A stretch of DNA of 57,966 nucleotides from Nitrospirota bacterium (GTDB lineage Bacteria; Nitrospirota; Thermodesulfovibrionia; UBA6902): NCBI GenBank assembly GCA_016213935.1, contig JACQZG010000039.1, positions 1 to 57,966 on the forward strand, read 5' to 3'. The translations under genes and the position numbers were made by a program. Below the pieces are notes generated by a model. It was not told the DNA's origin. It was given only the letters and a program-made list of their open reading frames with translations, and did no database searches. Shown piece by piece: positions 34,075 to 41,752 of the stretch (position 1 is its first letter; every line of letters begins with the position of its first letter).

Positions 34075-34354
34075 CTAAATCCGTTCAGGATCTGATGCGA
34101 TTACAAATACTTCCATAACTTCGATTTTAAAATAACATTTCAGGAAAAATATGTCAATGGATTTTATGGCGACGGGTTAACCCCTCAATATTGTCCGCCT
34201 GAAACGGTTCAGGAGCAGTGCGTGAGGCGGCTGGATTTTGCCTGATATTATTTGCGGTGTGGAAAGAATTTATCATTATTTTGTATAATTAGCATATCTT
34301 TTAAGGCCGGTAAACACAGCGAAACAATTAGTATAAGGAAGGGGTTGAATAGGG
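34075..34354. other. non-coding gap between the cold-shock gene and rpsU
   Basis: No gene is supported here. The gap holds a small hairpin CCTGAA-ACGG-TTCAGG nested near the pair CCGCCT...AGGCGG (34196-34235). A TATAAT at 34284-34289 may be the rpsU -10 box (no good -35). No known riboswitch class is recognised. Confidence 0.35.
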
Positions 34355-34558
34355 TTGGATGTTAAAGTTCACGGAAGCGATATAGAAAAAGCTTTAAAGA
34401 TCTTAAAACGACAGCTGCAGAAAGAAGGGCTTTTCAGGGACGTAAAAAACAGGAAGTATTATGAAAAGCCTTCCGAGAAAAAGAAGAGAAAGCGCATTGA
34501 AGCCAGAAAAAAGAGGATGAAGGCTTTGAAGATGAAGAACTCGCCAAGCACAGGTTAA
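34355..34558 (+). CDS. rpsU: 30S ribosomal protein S21
   Basis: 67 residues from a TTG start. The family pattern is clear: an N-terminal DVKVHGSDIEKALKILKRQL, then LFRDVKNRKYYEKPSEKKK and a basic C-terminus. S21 sits at the mRNA exit of the 30S platform and helps initiation. The nearest strong purine tract, AAGGAAGGGG, is further upstream than usual, with AGGG directly before the TTG. A strong terminator follows at 34587. Confidence 0.93.
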   Translation: MDVKVHGSDIEKALKILKRQLQKEGLFRDVKNRKYYEKPSEKKKRKRIEARKKRMKALKMKNSPSTG

Positions 34559-34578
34559 TCAGTTTTACGGAATAAGAT

Positions 34579-34728
34579 TTAAACACAGCCGGTCAGTTCA
34601 ACGAATTGACCGGCTCGTTTTTTTCGGATTCGCTTCCTCAGTTCTATCCTGAGAAAATAGCTCAGAATTGTCCTTATGGCCACGATGACGGAAAGTATCC
34701 CCGTCTTTGTAGTAACGGAAACCACAAC
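34579..34728 (-). pseudogene. C-terminal remnant of a DUF1622-like membrane protein
   Basis: On the minus strand the frame reads VVVSVTTKTGILSVIVAIRT and then ILSYFLRIELRKR. This resembles the C-terminal helix of DUF1622 proteins (pattern IVAIRTxLxYFLxxEL). No start and no N-terminal part are seen; the frame is closed by a stop just upstream. The remnant abuts the attC-like site and its end runs into the rpsU terminator. Family assignment is from memory of a short motif, so it is tentative. Confidence 0.4.
34587..34623 (+). terminator. Rho-independent terminator of rpsU
   Basis: AGCCGGTCAGTTC pairs with GAATTGACCGGCT (13 bp, one G-T pair, loop AAC), followed by CG and seven T. Confidence 0.9.
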
Positions 34729-34777
34729 CTAAATCAGCGGCGGGCAATTGCCCGTCCGCCGGAGTGTTTTGTTAGGC
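34727..34777 (-). repeat. integron attC-like site at the end of a gene cassette
   Basis: On the minus strand GCCTAAC (34777..34771) matches the RYYYAAC core. A G+C-rich imperfect palindrome with core GGGCAATTGCCC lies between, and TTTAGGT (34733..34727) matches GTTRRRY except for its first base. The 34734-34991 reading frame ends inside it, as is common for cassette genes. Confidence 0.55.
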
Positions 34778-34991
34778 ACTGTGTCGTTTTCGTTAAATCA
34801 AGTAAAGACCGCAATGCCTTATTTGAAGCATCTGAATCAGCAAATGATTTAGCAACATCCGGCTCAAGCATTACGATATTAGCTCCTTTGGATAGAAGAC
34901 GTTTGTAATACTTACCGCGAACAGCTTTTGAATAATCAAAATCATATTCGGGGCGTAATTCATCATTAAATTTCTTTTCTTTAGTTTTCAT
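34734..34991 (-). CDS. small toxin-antitoxin-like cassette protein
   Basis: 85 residues. The phrases LRPEYDFDYSKAVRGKYYKR, NIVMLEPDVAKSFADSDA and KALRSLLDLTK belong to a common small family found in toxin-antitoxin operons and integron cassettes; I do not know a firm name. Its ATG overlaps the stop of the ORF6N gene (ATGA). Its last 14 residues (CLTKHSGGRAIARR) are encoded by the attC-like site, which suggests the original end was replaced when the cassette formed. It is probably an antitoxin or its partner. Confidence 0.6.
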   Translation of the reverse strand: MKTKEKKFNDELRPEYDFDYSKAVRGKYYKRLLSKGANIVMLEPDVAKSFADSDASNKALRSLLDLTKTTQCLTKHSGGRAIARR

Positions 34992-35470
34992 GTTTTTTCC
35001 TTTCCCTGCCTACTGAAGATTGCCTTGATCTCATCATCATGCTTTTGGATTCTGTTTTCAAGCAGCGCAAGCTTGTGGAAAAGCTCTTTATTTGCCGAGA
35101 GCAATTCCCGCAGTTTTACAAAAGTCCTCATTATGGCGATGTTAACCTGAATTGCTCTTACGCTGTTCAGCACGCCTGAAAGCATAGCTACACCCTGTTC
35201 AGTAAAGACTAATACATTTTTTGAGAACTTGAGAGGTGCCTTTTCCGTTATGTCGGAGGATATCACAATTTGTGATATCCTCATGACTTCCTCACGGCTT
35301 AGTGAAAACATAAAATCCTCAGGGAATCGTTCAATATTTCTACGCACAGTCTGATTTAGGACACGGGTTTCTACCGTACAGTTCAGCCAAGTCCCTGTCT
35401 AACATGACCTTGTGTCCCCGGATCAGATAAATTTTTTTTCAATCAGTTCGGCAGGTAGTGTTTCACTCAT
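34988..35470 (-). pseudogene. ORF6N-domain gene with two frameshifts
   Basis: The intact 3' part (from 35347) reads RRNIERFPEDFMFSLSREEV, then VFTEQGVAMLSGVLNSVRAI and a C-terminal coiled coil: an ORF6N (phage KilA-N-like) protein. The missing N-terminus lies upstream in other frames: MSETLPAELIEKK (from 35470), then IYLIRGHKVMLDRDLAELYG, then RVLNQTVRRN. Restoring it needs one base in a run of eight A, and two bases (a lost GT) after LYG. ORF6N proteins are phage-type DNA-binding or antirepressor-like factors. A short functional fragment from 35347 cannot be excluded. Confidence 0.75.
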
Positions 35471-35802
35471 GGCTTAAATTAAAAAACATATCAGTCATGA
35501 TTATCAAGATAATGAATTAACCTGTCTTTTTCTAACGGAAGAGAATTGTAAAGAGAAATCTTTTAATTATTATTAAATCTCCCCTTTCGCCTCGGCTAAT
35601 ACGCCTGAGTGCGGAGCCCCCTCTCGGAATCGAGTCGTACCGGCTTTATAGCGGGGAATAAAGGATTCCTCGCCTCAGGCGAGTCGCCGAGGAGACCGAT
35701 TACAGTCCTCGGGAATGACGGAAGAAGAAAGATTTCTCGTTACACTCGAAATGACAGTAAGGTGCGATCCTTTGAGATTCTCAGGATGAGAGCGCTTGAT
35801 TC
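35471..35802. repeat. gene-free interval made of dispersed repeat pieces
   Basis: 332 bp without a supported gene. It contains two copies of the CCTCGGC/CGCCTGAG element (35590-35611 direct, 35666-35693 inverted relative to 4461-4485). It also holds three decayed units of the type GATT-stem-AATGACNG (about 35690-35716, 35731-35757, 35776-35790), related to 8298 and 22119. The first 110 bp are AT-rich. Confidence 0.55.
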
Positions 35803-36156
35803 CTATTCGGAGAATATATTTGTGCAGTCCTGCTTCGGTTGCAGCGCATCGGGGAAGGTGTATCGCTCGCCCTCTTTTACGGGAAGCCATAGATCGACAG
35901 TCCCGCAGAAGTTGCCGCCGATGGATGTGGGCACTTTGTCAATCATGATGCTTCTGCCTTCCAGCGTCTTCAGGAGGATGCGCCTGTCAGCGCCTGAGAT
36001 GTCGGTCAGGAATGTTGGAGGGCTTGGAAGGTCGGTCACTTCGATGACCTGCGCCTCAAATTTCTCCAGCTTGAGGAATTTTTCAAATGTGTACTGGCGC
36101 TGAGTTGCACAGCCGGATAAAAGAATTAGGATTAAAGCGGATACTGTCCGAATCAT
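35803..36156 (-). CDS. hypothetical lipoprotein
   Basis: 117 residues. A lipoprotein signal is clear: MIRTVSALILILLSGC with the lipobox LLSGC at residues 12-16. The rest is a small, probably beta-rich domain (FEAQVIEVTDLPSPPTF, RRILLKTLEGRSIMI, FCGTVDLWLPVKEGERYTF) with two further cysteines that could pair. No family is recognised. It lies just downstream of lpxK on the same strand (65-bp gap), so it may be the last gene of the envelope cluster. Confidence 0.65.
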   Translation of the reverse strand: MIRTVSALILILLSGCATQRQYTFEKFLKLEKFEAQVIEVTDLPSPPTFLTDISGADRRILLKTLEGRSIMIDKVPTSIGGNFCGTVDLWLPVKEGERYTFPDALQPKQDCTNIFSE

Positions 36157-36221
36157 GATATGTATTTTAACCTAATAAAAGAAAAAATCATAATTGCCGC
36201 GTTAACCCACTTTCGACAAGT

Positions 36222-37226
36222 TCAGAGTGACAATTTAAAGAGCATGCCGTAAAAATCTTCATCTATCGAGAAGTCGATTATCAGCGCTCGGATATTTTCG
36301 GTATTCTTCATCCCTCTCAGTTTCACCATATCCTTTTCAGTCGTGATGATATCCCTGCCCGCCGCGCTCCTGATTATCTTATCTATCTCACGCTGCCTGT
36401 AATAATGGTGGTCCCTGAATTTTTTATACCTCACGACCTCTGCGCCGCCTGAGTTCAGCATTTCTTTAAAATACATCGGGTTTGCTATGCCTGAGAAGAC
36501 ATAGACCTCTTTATCTCTCAACTCCTCAAGCCCGCTTCTTTTGCCTGAGATGTCCGCAAGAGCCGCGGGTTTGTGGCTTGCGGTGAAGATGGGAGCGCCG
36601 GGATTGTACACCTTTATCTTCTGAATTGTGTTCTCAACCGCGAGGCTGCCCGCCATGTCCGCCTTTGTCATCACAATGATATCAGCCCTTTCAATACCCT
36701 TCAGCGGTTCTCTCAATCTTCCCTCAGGGAAAAGCCTCCCGTTCCCGAACGGGTTTGTCGAATCTATCAGAAGCACGTCAATATCTCTGTGAAGGGAGAT
36801 ATGCTGAAATCCGTCATCGAGTATGAAAAGAGTTGACTCATCATGGAGCATGTTCTCTAACGCGAATATACCTGAGAGATACCTCTTTCCGCCGATTACA
36901 ACAGGCACCCCTTCGAGCCTCTCCGCCATGAGGCAGGGCTCGTCCCCTGCGTCCTTCGCGCTCAGGACAGGGCCGTTTCCTTTGCCCGCGAAGACCGGCC
37001 CTTTTGCTTTGCTCTTATATCCTCTTGTCAGTATGCACGGCTTAAAGCCGAAGCCTTTTGCCTTTTCAGCGGTTGCTATTACCGCGGGCGTCTTCCCTGT
37101 CCCGCCAAGAGTTATGTTGCCTATGCTTATAACCTTCGCGGGCAGTTTTTTAGGTTTTCTGATATTTAAATAAAAGAAATCTCTGCCTGAAAGGACAACG
37201 CCGTATACAGCGCTAAGAATTCCCAA
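36222..37226 (-). CDS. lpxK: tetraacyldisaccharide 4'-kinase
   Basis: 334 residues. An N-terminal helix precedes the P-loop GNITLGGTGKTP; further LpxK motifs are ILTRGYKSKAKGP, AGDEPCLMAERL and ILDDGFQHISLHRDIDVLLID. The C-terminal part has FSGIANPMYFKEML and DHHYYRQREIDKI. It phosphorylates the 4' position of the lipid A disaccharide at the inner membrane. It overlaps waaA by 14 bases and is the last enzyme of the lpx cluster here. Confidence 0.94.
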   Translation of the reverse strand: MGILSAVYGVVLSGRDFFYLNIRKPKKLPAKVISIGNITLGGTGKTPAVIATAEKAKGFGFKPCILTRGYKSKAKGPVFAGKGNGPVLSAKDAGDEPCLMAERLEGVPVVIGGKRYLSGIFALENMLHDESTLFILDDGFQHISLHRDIDVLLIDSTNPFGNGRLFPEGRLREPLKGIERADIIVMTKADMAGSLAVENTIQKIKVYNPGAPIFTASHKPAALADISGKRSGLEELRDKEVYVFSGIANPMYFKEMLNSGGAEVVRYKKFRDHHYYRQREIDKIIRSAAGRDIITTEKDMVKLRGMKNTENIRALIIDFSIDEDFYGMLFKLSL

Positions 37227-38460
37227 GATGCCTCCTCACTATCTCAACGGCTTTATCAACCGCGCCTGAATTCTTATCAACAATAGCTTTCGCCTTTTTT
37301 CCCATTGCCGCGGCCAGCTCTGCATTGTTTAATATCTCCGATGCCTTCTCAATTATCTCCTGAGCATCCTTTACAATAAAGGCGGCTGAGGCATCGAGGA
37401 ATTCCCTGTGAACGGGAAAGTTATCCATATGAGGCCCGAAGATTATCGGGTTGCCCCAGTACGCGGGCTCAAGAATATTATGCCCCCCGAAAGGCAGAAG
37501 GCTTCCGCCCATAAATGTTATTGACGAAGCGCTGAATATGCCCGCAAGTTCGCCGACAGTATCCAGAAGCACCGCTTCAGGCAGTTCTGCTCCGCCTGCA
37601 TCTTTAATTCCTGAACGCCTTATGTAATGAAGGCCGCTTTCTCTGATTATGCTCTCCACCTCATCAAACCTTTCGGGATGCCTCGGAGCAATTATCAGTT
37701 TAAGCTCCGGGAAGGCGTGACGCAGTTTTTTGAATGAATCCATTATTGTTTCGTCTTCCCCTCTGTGAGTGCTTCCCGCTAAAAATAACCGCCCCTTAAT
37801 CTCTTTAATCCAATGAGGAATGGGCATGCCGGCGCTGCGGATATCAGACTTGAAGTTTCCCATTACGCTCACCTTTTCAGGTTCCGCGCCTATCGATATT
37901 ATCCTTTCAGCATCTATCCCGCTCTGCATGCAGAGGCCGTCCGTATCATTAAACACCTTTCTCATGAAGAATGCCGCGCGCTTGTATCCTTTGAATGAGT
38001 CAGAGGAGATGCGGCCGTTAAAGAGAAAAATTTTTGTCCCTGACCTCTTGAGGGTCTTTATCAAAAGAGGCCAAATCTCCGTATCTATCGTTATGAATAT
38101 CCGGGGCTTGAGCAAACCCGCGGCCCTCTTTACGCAGATGCCCGCATCCCAGGGCATATACATTATCCTGTCTGCCTCAGGGAACTTTTCTTCCGCTATC
38201 TTCTGACCCGTATATGTTGTAGTCGAGAGGGTTATCTTTCTGCCGGGGAATTCTCTCTTCAGCCTTTTGAGAAAAGGTATGCATGCCAAAGTCTCGCCGA
38301 CAGATACCGAGTGTACCCATATGTCAGTTTTCGTATAACTTGAGATGCCGAGCCGCTCTTTCACGAATGCGGTTTTATCTTCAGGCCCTTTCTTCATCAG
38401 AAGGAAAGGAAGGTAGAAGAGAAGGGCGATTGCAGAGATGAGGTTATAAACGAGAAGCAC
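37213..38460 (-). CDS. waaA: 3-deoxy-D-manno-octulosonic acid transferase
   Basis: 415 residues. An N-terminal membrane anchor (LISAIALLFYLPFLLM) precedes a GT-B fold. Family motifs are WVHSVSVGETLA, ITIDTEIWPLLIKTLK, LFLAGSTHRGEDE, IIAPRHPERF and SSITFMGGSLLPFGGHNILEP. It adds Kdo from CMP-Kdo to lipid IVA; whether it adds one, two or more residues cannot be read here. It follows msbA by 27 bp and overlaps lpxK. Confidence 0.94.
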   Translation of the reverse strand: MLLVYNLISAIALLFYLPFLLMKKGPEDKTAFVKERLGISSYTKTDIWVHSVSVGETLACIPFLKRLKREFPGRKITLSTTTYTGQKIAEEKFPEADRIMYMPWDAGICVKRAAGLLKPRIFITIDTEIWPLLIKTLKRSGTKIFLFNGRISSDSFKGYKRAAFFMRKVFNDTDGLCMQSGIDAERIISIGAEPEKVSVMGNFKSDIRSAGMPIPHWIKEIKGRLFLAGSTHRGEDETIMDSFKKLRHAFPELKLIIAPRHPERFDEVESIIRESGLHYIRRSGIKDAGGAELPEAVLLDTVGELAGIFSASSITFMGGSLLPFGGHNILEPAYWGNPIIFGPHMDNFPVHREFLDASAAFIVKDAQEIIEKASEILNNAELAAAMGKKAKAIVDKNSGAVDKAVEIVRRHLGNS

Positions 38461-38487
38461 AGTTAAAAATCCCCATGCGACAGGCTG

Positions 38488-40239
38488 TTAAAAGAGGGTA
38501 TCGGCGGCATTATTATTATCCGTATTTTGCGTATCATCGAATTGCGAGAGATAGAGGGATTTGTATATGCCTCCTTTCTGAAGGAGTTCATCGTGAGTCC
38601 CCTCCTCAGCTATCCTCGTCCTGTCGATCACGAGTATCCTGTCGGCCTTTCTTATTGTTGACAGCCTGTGGGCGATGACAAAGGTGGTCCTGTTCGTCAT
38701 GAGGTTGTCGAGAGCCTTCTGCACTATCATCTCGGAGGCCGTGTCAAGCGATGAGGTGGCTTCGTCGAGGACGAGTATTGCGGGGTTTTTTAGAAGCGCC
38801 CTTGCTATGGATATCCTCTGCTTCTGCCCGCCGGAGAGCTTGACCCCCCTTTCGCCTATGACAGAATCATACCCTTCAGGCATCTCCATTATGAAGTCGT
38901 GCGCATACGCAGCTTTTGCCGCCTCAATGACCTCCTCGTCAGTCGCGTCGAGCCTGCCCATCCTGATGTTGTCTCTCAGCGTCTCGTTGAAAAGAATGAT
39001 GTCCTGGCTCACAATGCCGATGTTGCTCCTCAGCGATTTGAGCGTCGCGTCATTTATGTCAACGCCGTCAATGGTTATCTTTCCCTCAACAGGCTTGTAG
39101 AATCTCGGGAGCATGTCTGCCAGAGTCGTCTTGCCCGCCCCGCTCTTTCCGACTATGGCGATAAGCTCCCCCTTTTTCACCGTGAAGTCGATGCCCGTCA
39201 ATACCTTCCTGTTCGTTCCGGGATAGACGAAACTCACGTTGCTGAAGGCAAGTTCGCTCTTTATGGGAGGCAGGTCTGTTACGCCGTCTTTCTCAGGCTC
39301 CTTGTCGAGCATGTAGAATATCCTCTCAGCCGCGGCGCGCGCGCTCTGGAGGTTGTTGTTCGCCGCCCCGATCCTCTTTACCGGCGTCATCATCAGGCCT
39401 ATTGCCGTAAAGAGAGAAAAAAAGTCTCCGAAGGTCATCTTTTCATAGAAGACGAGTGAGAAGCCGTAGAACATTATTATGGTGAGGCCGATGCCCATCA
39501 CTATCTCGTGCAGGAGTTTCGAGTATTCCGAAGTGCGGGCGGCCTTTATCGATACCCTGTAGAACGCCTTGTTGGCGTCATCGAACTTTGCCTTGTGCAG
39601 GTTTTCCCTCAGGAACGCCTTTATCATCTTTATCCCCGATATGCTTTCGCTCACCCTGACGAGGAGCCCTGATATCTCTTCCTGTATCTTGTGCGATATC
39701 TTCTTCATCATCCTGCCGAATTTTTCTATTATGAAGAAGGAGAAGGGGAGCACGATGAGCGCCATGAGCGTGAGGTCCCATCTTCTGACAAGGGCAACAA
39801 TCATCAGAAAAATGAATGTGGCGCTCTCGACCACTATGTCCTTGATGGAATAGCCGAGCACGCCCTCAAGCGCGTTCGAGTCGTTGATGACTCTCGAAAT
39901 AAGTTCGCCGGACGGTTTTTTGACAAAGAAGCTCATCGGAAGGTCCATGAGCCTGTTAAAGAGCTGTTCTCTTACATCCCTTACGACCTTTGCGCCGACG
40001 ATGCGCATGAGAAAAGAGTGCGCGAAAGAGAATATGCCCTTTCCCAGTATGAATGCTATGTAGAGGAAAGGATAGAGGCTGATAATGTTTTTGTCGGTTT
40101 TGATGCCGTCGACAAGGGGCTTGATATACCACGCCATCGCGCCCGTTATGCCGGAGACGCAGAGGCTGAATATAGTCGCGAGGGCTATAATGAGCCAGTA
40201 GGGTTTCAGATAATTCAATAGGCGCTTGTATTGTTCCAT
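38488..40239 (-). CDS. msbA: lipid A export ABC transporter/permease MsbA
   Basis: 583 residues: an N-terminal six-helix exporter domain (to about residue 320) and an ATPase domain with Walker A GKSGAGKTT, Q-loop GIVSQDIILFNET, signature LSGGQKQR, Walker B ILVLDEATSSLD and switch IAHRLST. MsbA flips core-lipid A across the inner membrane. Its start overlaps the 3' end of lpxB by 25 bases. Context between lpxB and waaA supports lipid A as the substrate rather than a drug. Confidence 0.93.
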   Translation of the reverse strand: MEQYKRLLNYLKPYWLIIALATIFSLCVSGITGAMAWYIKPLVDGIKTDKNIISLYPFLYIAFILGKGIFSFAHSFLMRIVGAKVVRDVREQLFNRLMDLPMSFFVKKPSGELISRVINDSNALEGVLGYSIKDIVVESATFIFLMIVALVRRWDLTLMALIVLPFSFFIIEKFGRMMKKISHKIQEEISGLLVRVSESISGIKMIKAFLRENLHKAKFDDANKAFYRVSIKAARTSEYSKLLHEIVMGIGLTIIMFYGFSLVFYEKMTFGDFFSLFTAIGLMMTPVKRIGAANNNLQSARAAAERIFYMLDKEPEKDGVTDLPPIKSELAFSNVSFVYPGTNRKVLTGIDFTVKKGELIAIVGKSGAGKTTLADMLPRFYKPVEGKITIDGVDINDATLKSLRSNIGIVSQDIILFNETLRDNIRMGRLDATDEEVIEAAKAAYAHDFIMEMPEGYDSVIGERGVKLSGGQKQRISIARALLKNPAILVLDEATSSLDTASEMIVQKALDNLMTNRTTFVIAHRLSTIRKADRILVIDRTRIAEEGTHDELLQKGGIYKSLYLSQFDDTQNTDNNNAADTLF

Positions 40240-41345
40240 CCCGCAATCCCGCCCGCGATCTCCGCGACTCTCTCCGAAGGCCTTTTAACGGCCATCAGTT
40301 CTTTTATCTTTTTCAAATTCGATATCATGCCGTTTCTGTAAGAGGAATCGGATATTATCTTTCTCAGTTCAGTGAATATGTTATCAGATGTCGCCTCTTT
40401 TTGAATCATTTCCTTCACTGCCTCTTTTCCCAGGAGAAGGTTGACGAGAGAGATATACTTCACCTTGACAAGCAGTTTAGCGATCATGTACGAGAAGGGC
40501 GACAGGACATAGAAGACTGCCATCGGCGTGCCGAGGATGGCGGTCTCGAGCGTTGCCGTTCCGGAAGCAACAAGCGCGGCCTCCGAGCAGGCGACAACCT
40601 CTCTTGTGCGGTCTTTGATGATTTTTACATAGCTCTTCACATTATCGGGAAGTTCTGATGAGGCCGTAAGAGGTATCGCTATCTGAAGTTCGGGGAGTTC
40701 ATTATGAATCCTCTCAGCGACCTCTTTTATTATCGGCATGTGCCTCTTGATCTCATCCGGCCTGCTTCCGGGGAGGAGGGCAATAACGGGCTTTGCAGGG
40801 TCGAGCCCGAGCCTTGTTTTCAGCTCATGCCTGTTTTCTTCCATAGTTAAAGTTTCGGTAACCGGGTGGCCTACGAACTCGCACTCAAGCCCTGAGCCTT
40901 TATAGTATTCGGTTTCAAACGGAAAGAGCACCGCGATCTTGTCAGAAAATGACGCTATCTTCCTCACCCGCCCCTTTCGCCATGCCCATACCTGCGGGCT
41001 TACGTAATAGAGGACAGGAATCCCGGCGGCCTTCGCCTTCTTCGCGAGCGCGAGGTTAAAGTCAGGATAGTCGATGACGACGAGTATATCGGGCTTTCTC
41101 TGCCTGAGGGCATCCGTTGCTTTTATGAATTTCTTTCTGATCTTTCCGAGGTGCTTGACCGCTTCGGCAATGCCTATCACGCTTGTGATGCGGGCGATGA
41201 GTTCCGCGCCGGCGCTCTCCATCTGAGGGCCGCCTATGCCGAATATCTCGGCATCAGGCCATCTTTTTTTTACCGCCTTGCACAGGAGCGCGCCGTAAAG
41301 TTCGCCCGAGGCCTCTCCGGCGCTTATCATCATTTTTTTAGGCAT
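40215..41345 (-). CDS. lpxB: lipid A disaccharide synthase
   Basis: 376 residues, GT-B fold family 19. Motifs: MISAGEASGELYGALL, GIGGPQMESAGAELIA, VIDYPDFNLALAKKAK, YYVSPQVWAWRKGR, ALLPGSRPDEIKRHMP and ASGTATLETAI. It joins UDP-diacyl-sugar to lipid X, making the beta-1,6 disaccharide. A second ATG four codons in (MMISAGEA) is possible. It lies 80 bp after the small membrane gene in a cluster that also contains the predicted 3-amino sugar genes. Confidence 0.95.
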   Translation of the reverse strand: MPKKMMISAGEASGELYGALLCKAVKKRWPDAEIFGIGGPQMESAGAELIARITSVIGIAEAVKHLGKIRKKFIKATDALRQRKPDILVVIDYPDFNLALAKKAKAAGIPVLYYVSPQVWAWRKGRVRKIASFSDKIAVLFPFETEYYKGSGLECEFVGHPVTETLTMEENRHELKTRLGLDPAKPVIALLPGSRPDEIKRHMPIIKEVAERIHNELPELQIAIPLTASSELPDNVKSYVKIIKDRTREVVACSEAALVASGTATLETAILGTPMAVFYVLSPFSYMIAKLLVKVKYISLVNLLLGKEAVKEMIQKEATSDNIFTELRKIISDSSYRNGMISNLKKIKELMAVKRPSERVAEIAGGIAGWNNTSAY

Positions 41346-41425
41346 CAGTTAAAATATCATTCTTCAGAGCTTTAATCAATGGCAATTATGAGGGTAACGC
41401 CGAGGGGCCTTGATGAAAATCTCTC

Positions 41426-41746
41426 TTAAACGCTGCCAATAAGCCCCATCTTCCTGAAGAAAAGGACGCAGGCATATATGAGCAGGATCAGGGCGGCAAG
41501 AAGGCTGGCATGGCACAATGCCTTTCTTACAGAGCCTGCTTCGTAGGGGTTTGTTATTACTCCGTGCAGCCCTAAAAAGAAGAGATAAGGCATGAGGCTC
41601 TCAGCACCCTTGAAAGGCGGCTCCATCACTTTGGTGAAGAAGAGGATGCTGAAGATCACAGTGATTACAGAGAAGAGGCGCGTGAATGTGTCCTTGAACG
41701 CGCCTCTTTTAAATTCCTTTACCTTTACCTTTACCTTTTTCGCCAT
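41426..41746 (-). CDS. hypothetical small membrane protein in the lpx cluster
   Basis: 106 residues. A lysine-rich N-terminus (MAKKVKVKVKEFKRG) precedes about three hydrophobic segments: LFSVITVIFSILFF, LMPYLFFLGLHGVI and ALCHASLLAALILLIYACVLFF. No family is recognised. It starts seven bases after the aminotransferase stop and precedes lpxB by 80 bp on the same strand, so it is within the lipid A operon. A role in lipid A or sugar handling is a guess from position. Confidence 0.65.
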   Translation of the reverse strand: MAKKVKVKVKEFKRGAFKDTFTRLFSVITVIFSILFFTKVMEPPFKGAESLMPYLFFLGLHGVITNPYEAGSVRKALCHASLLAALILLIYACVLFFRKMGLIGSV

Positions 41747-41752
41747 GGCGCT

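Noticed and set aside
34075..34354. c-di-GMP or other known riboswitch before rpsU
   Set aside because: Small hairpins are present but no conserved motif of a known class.
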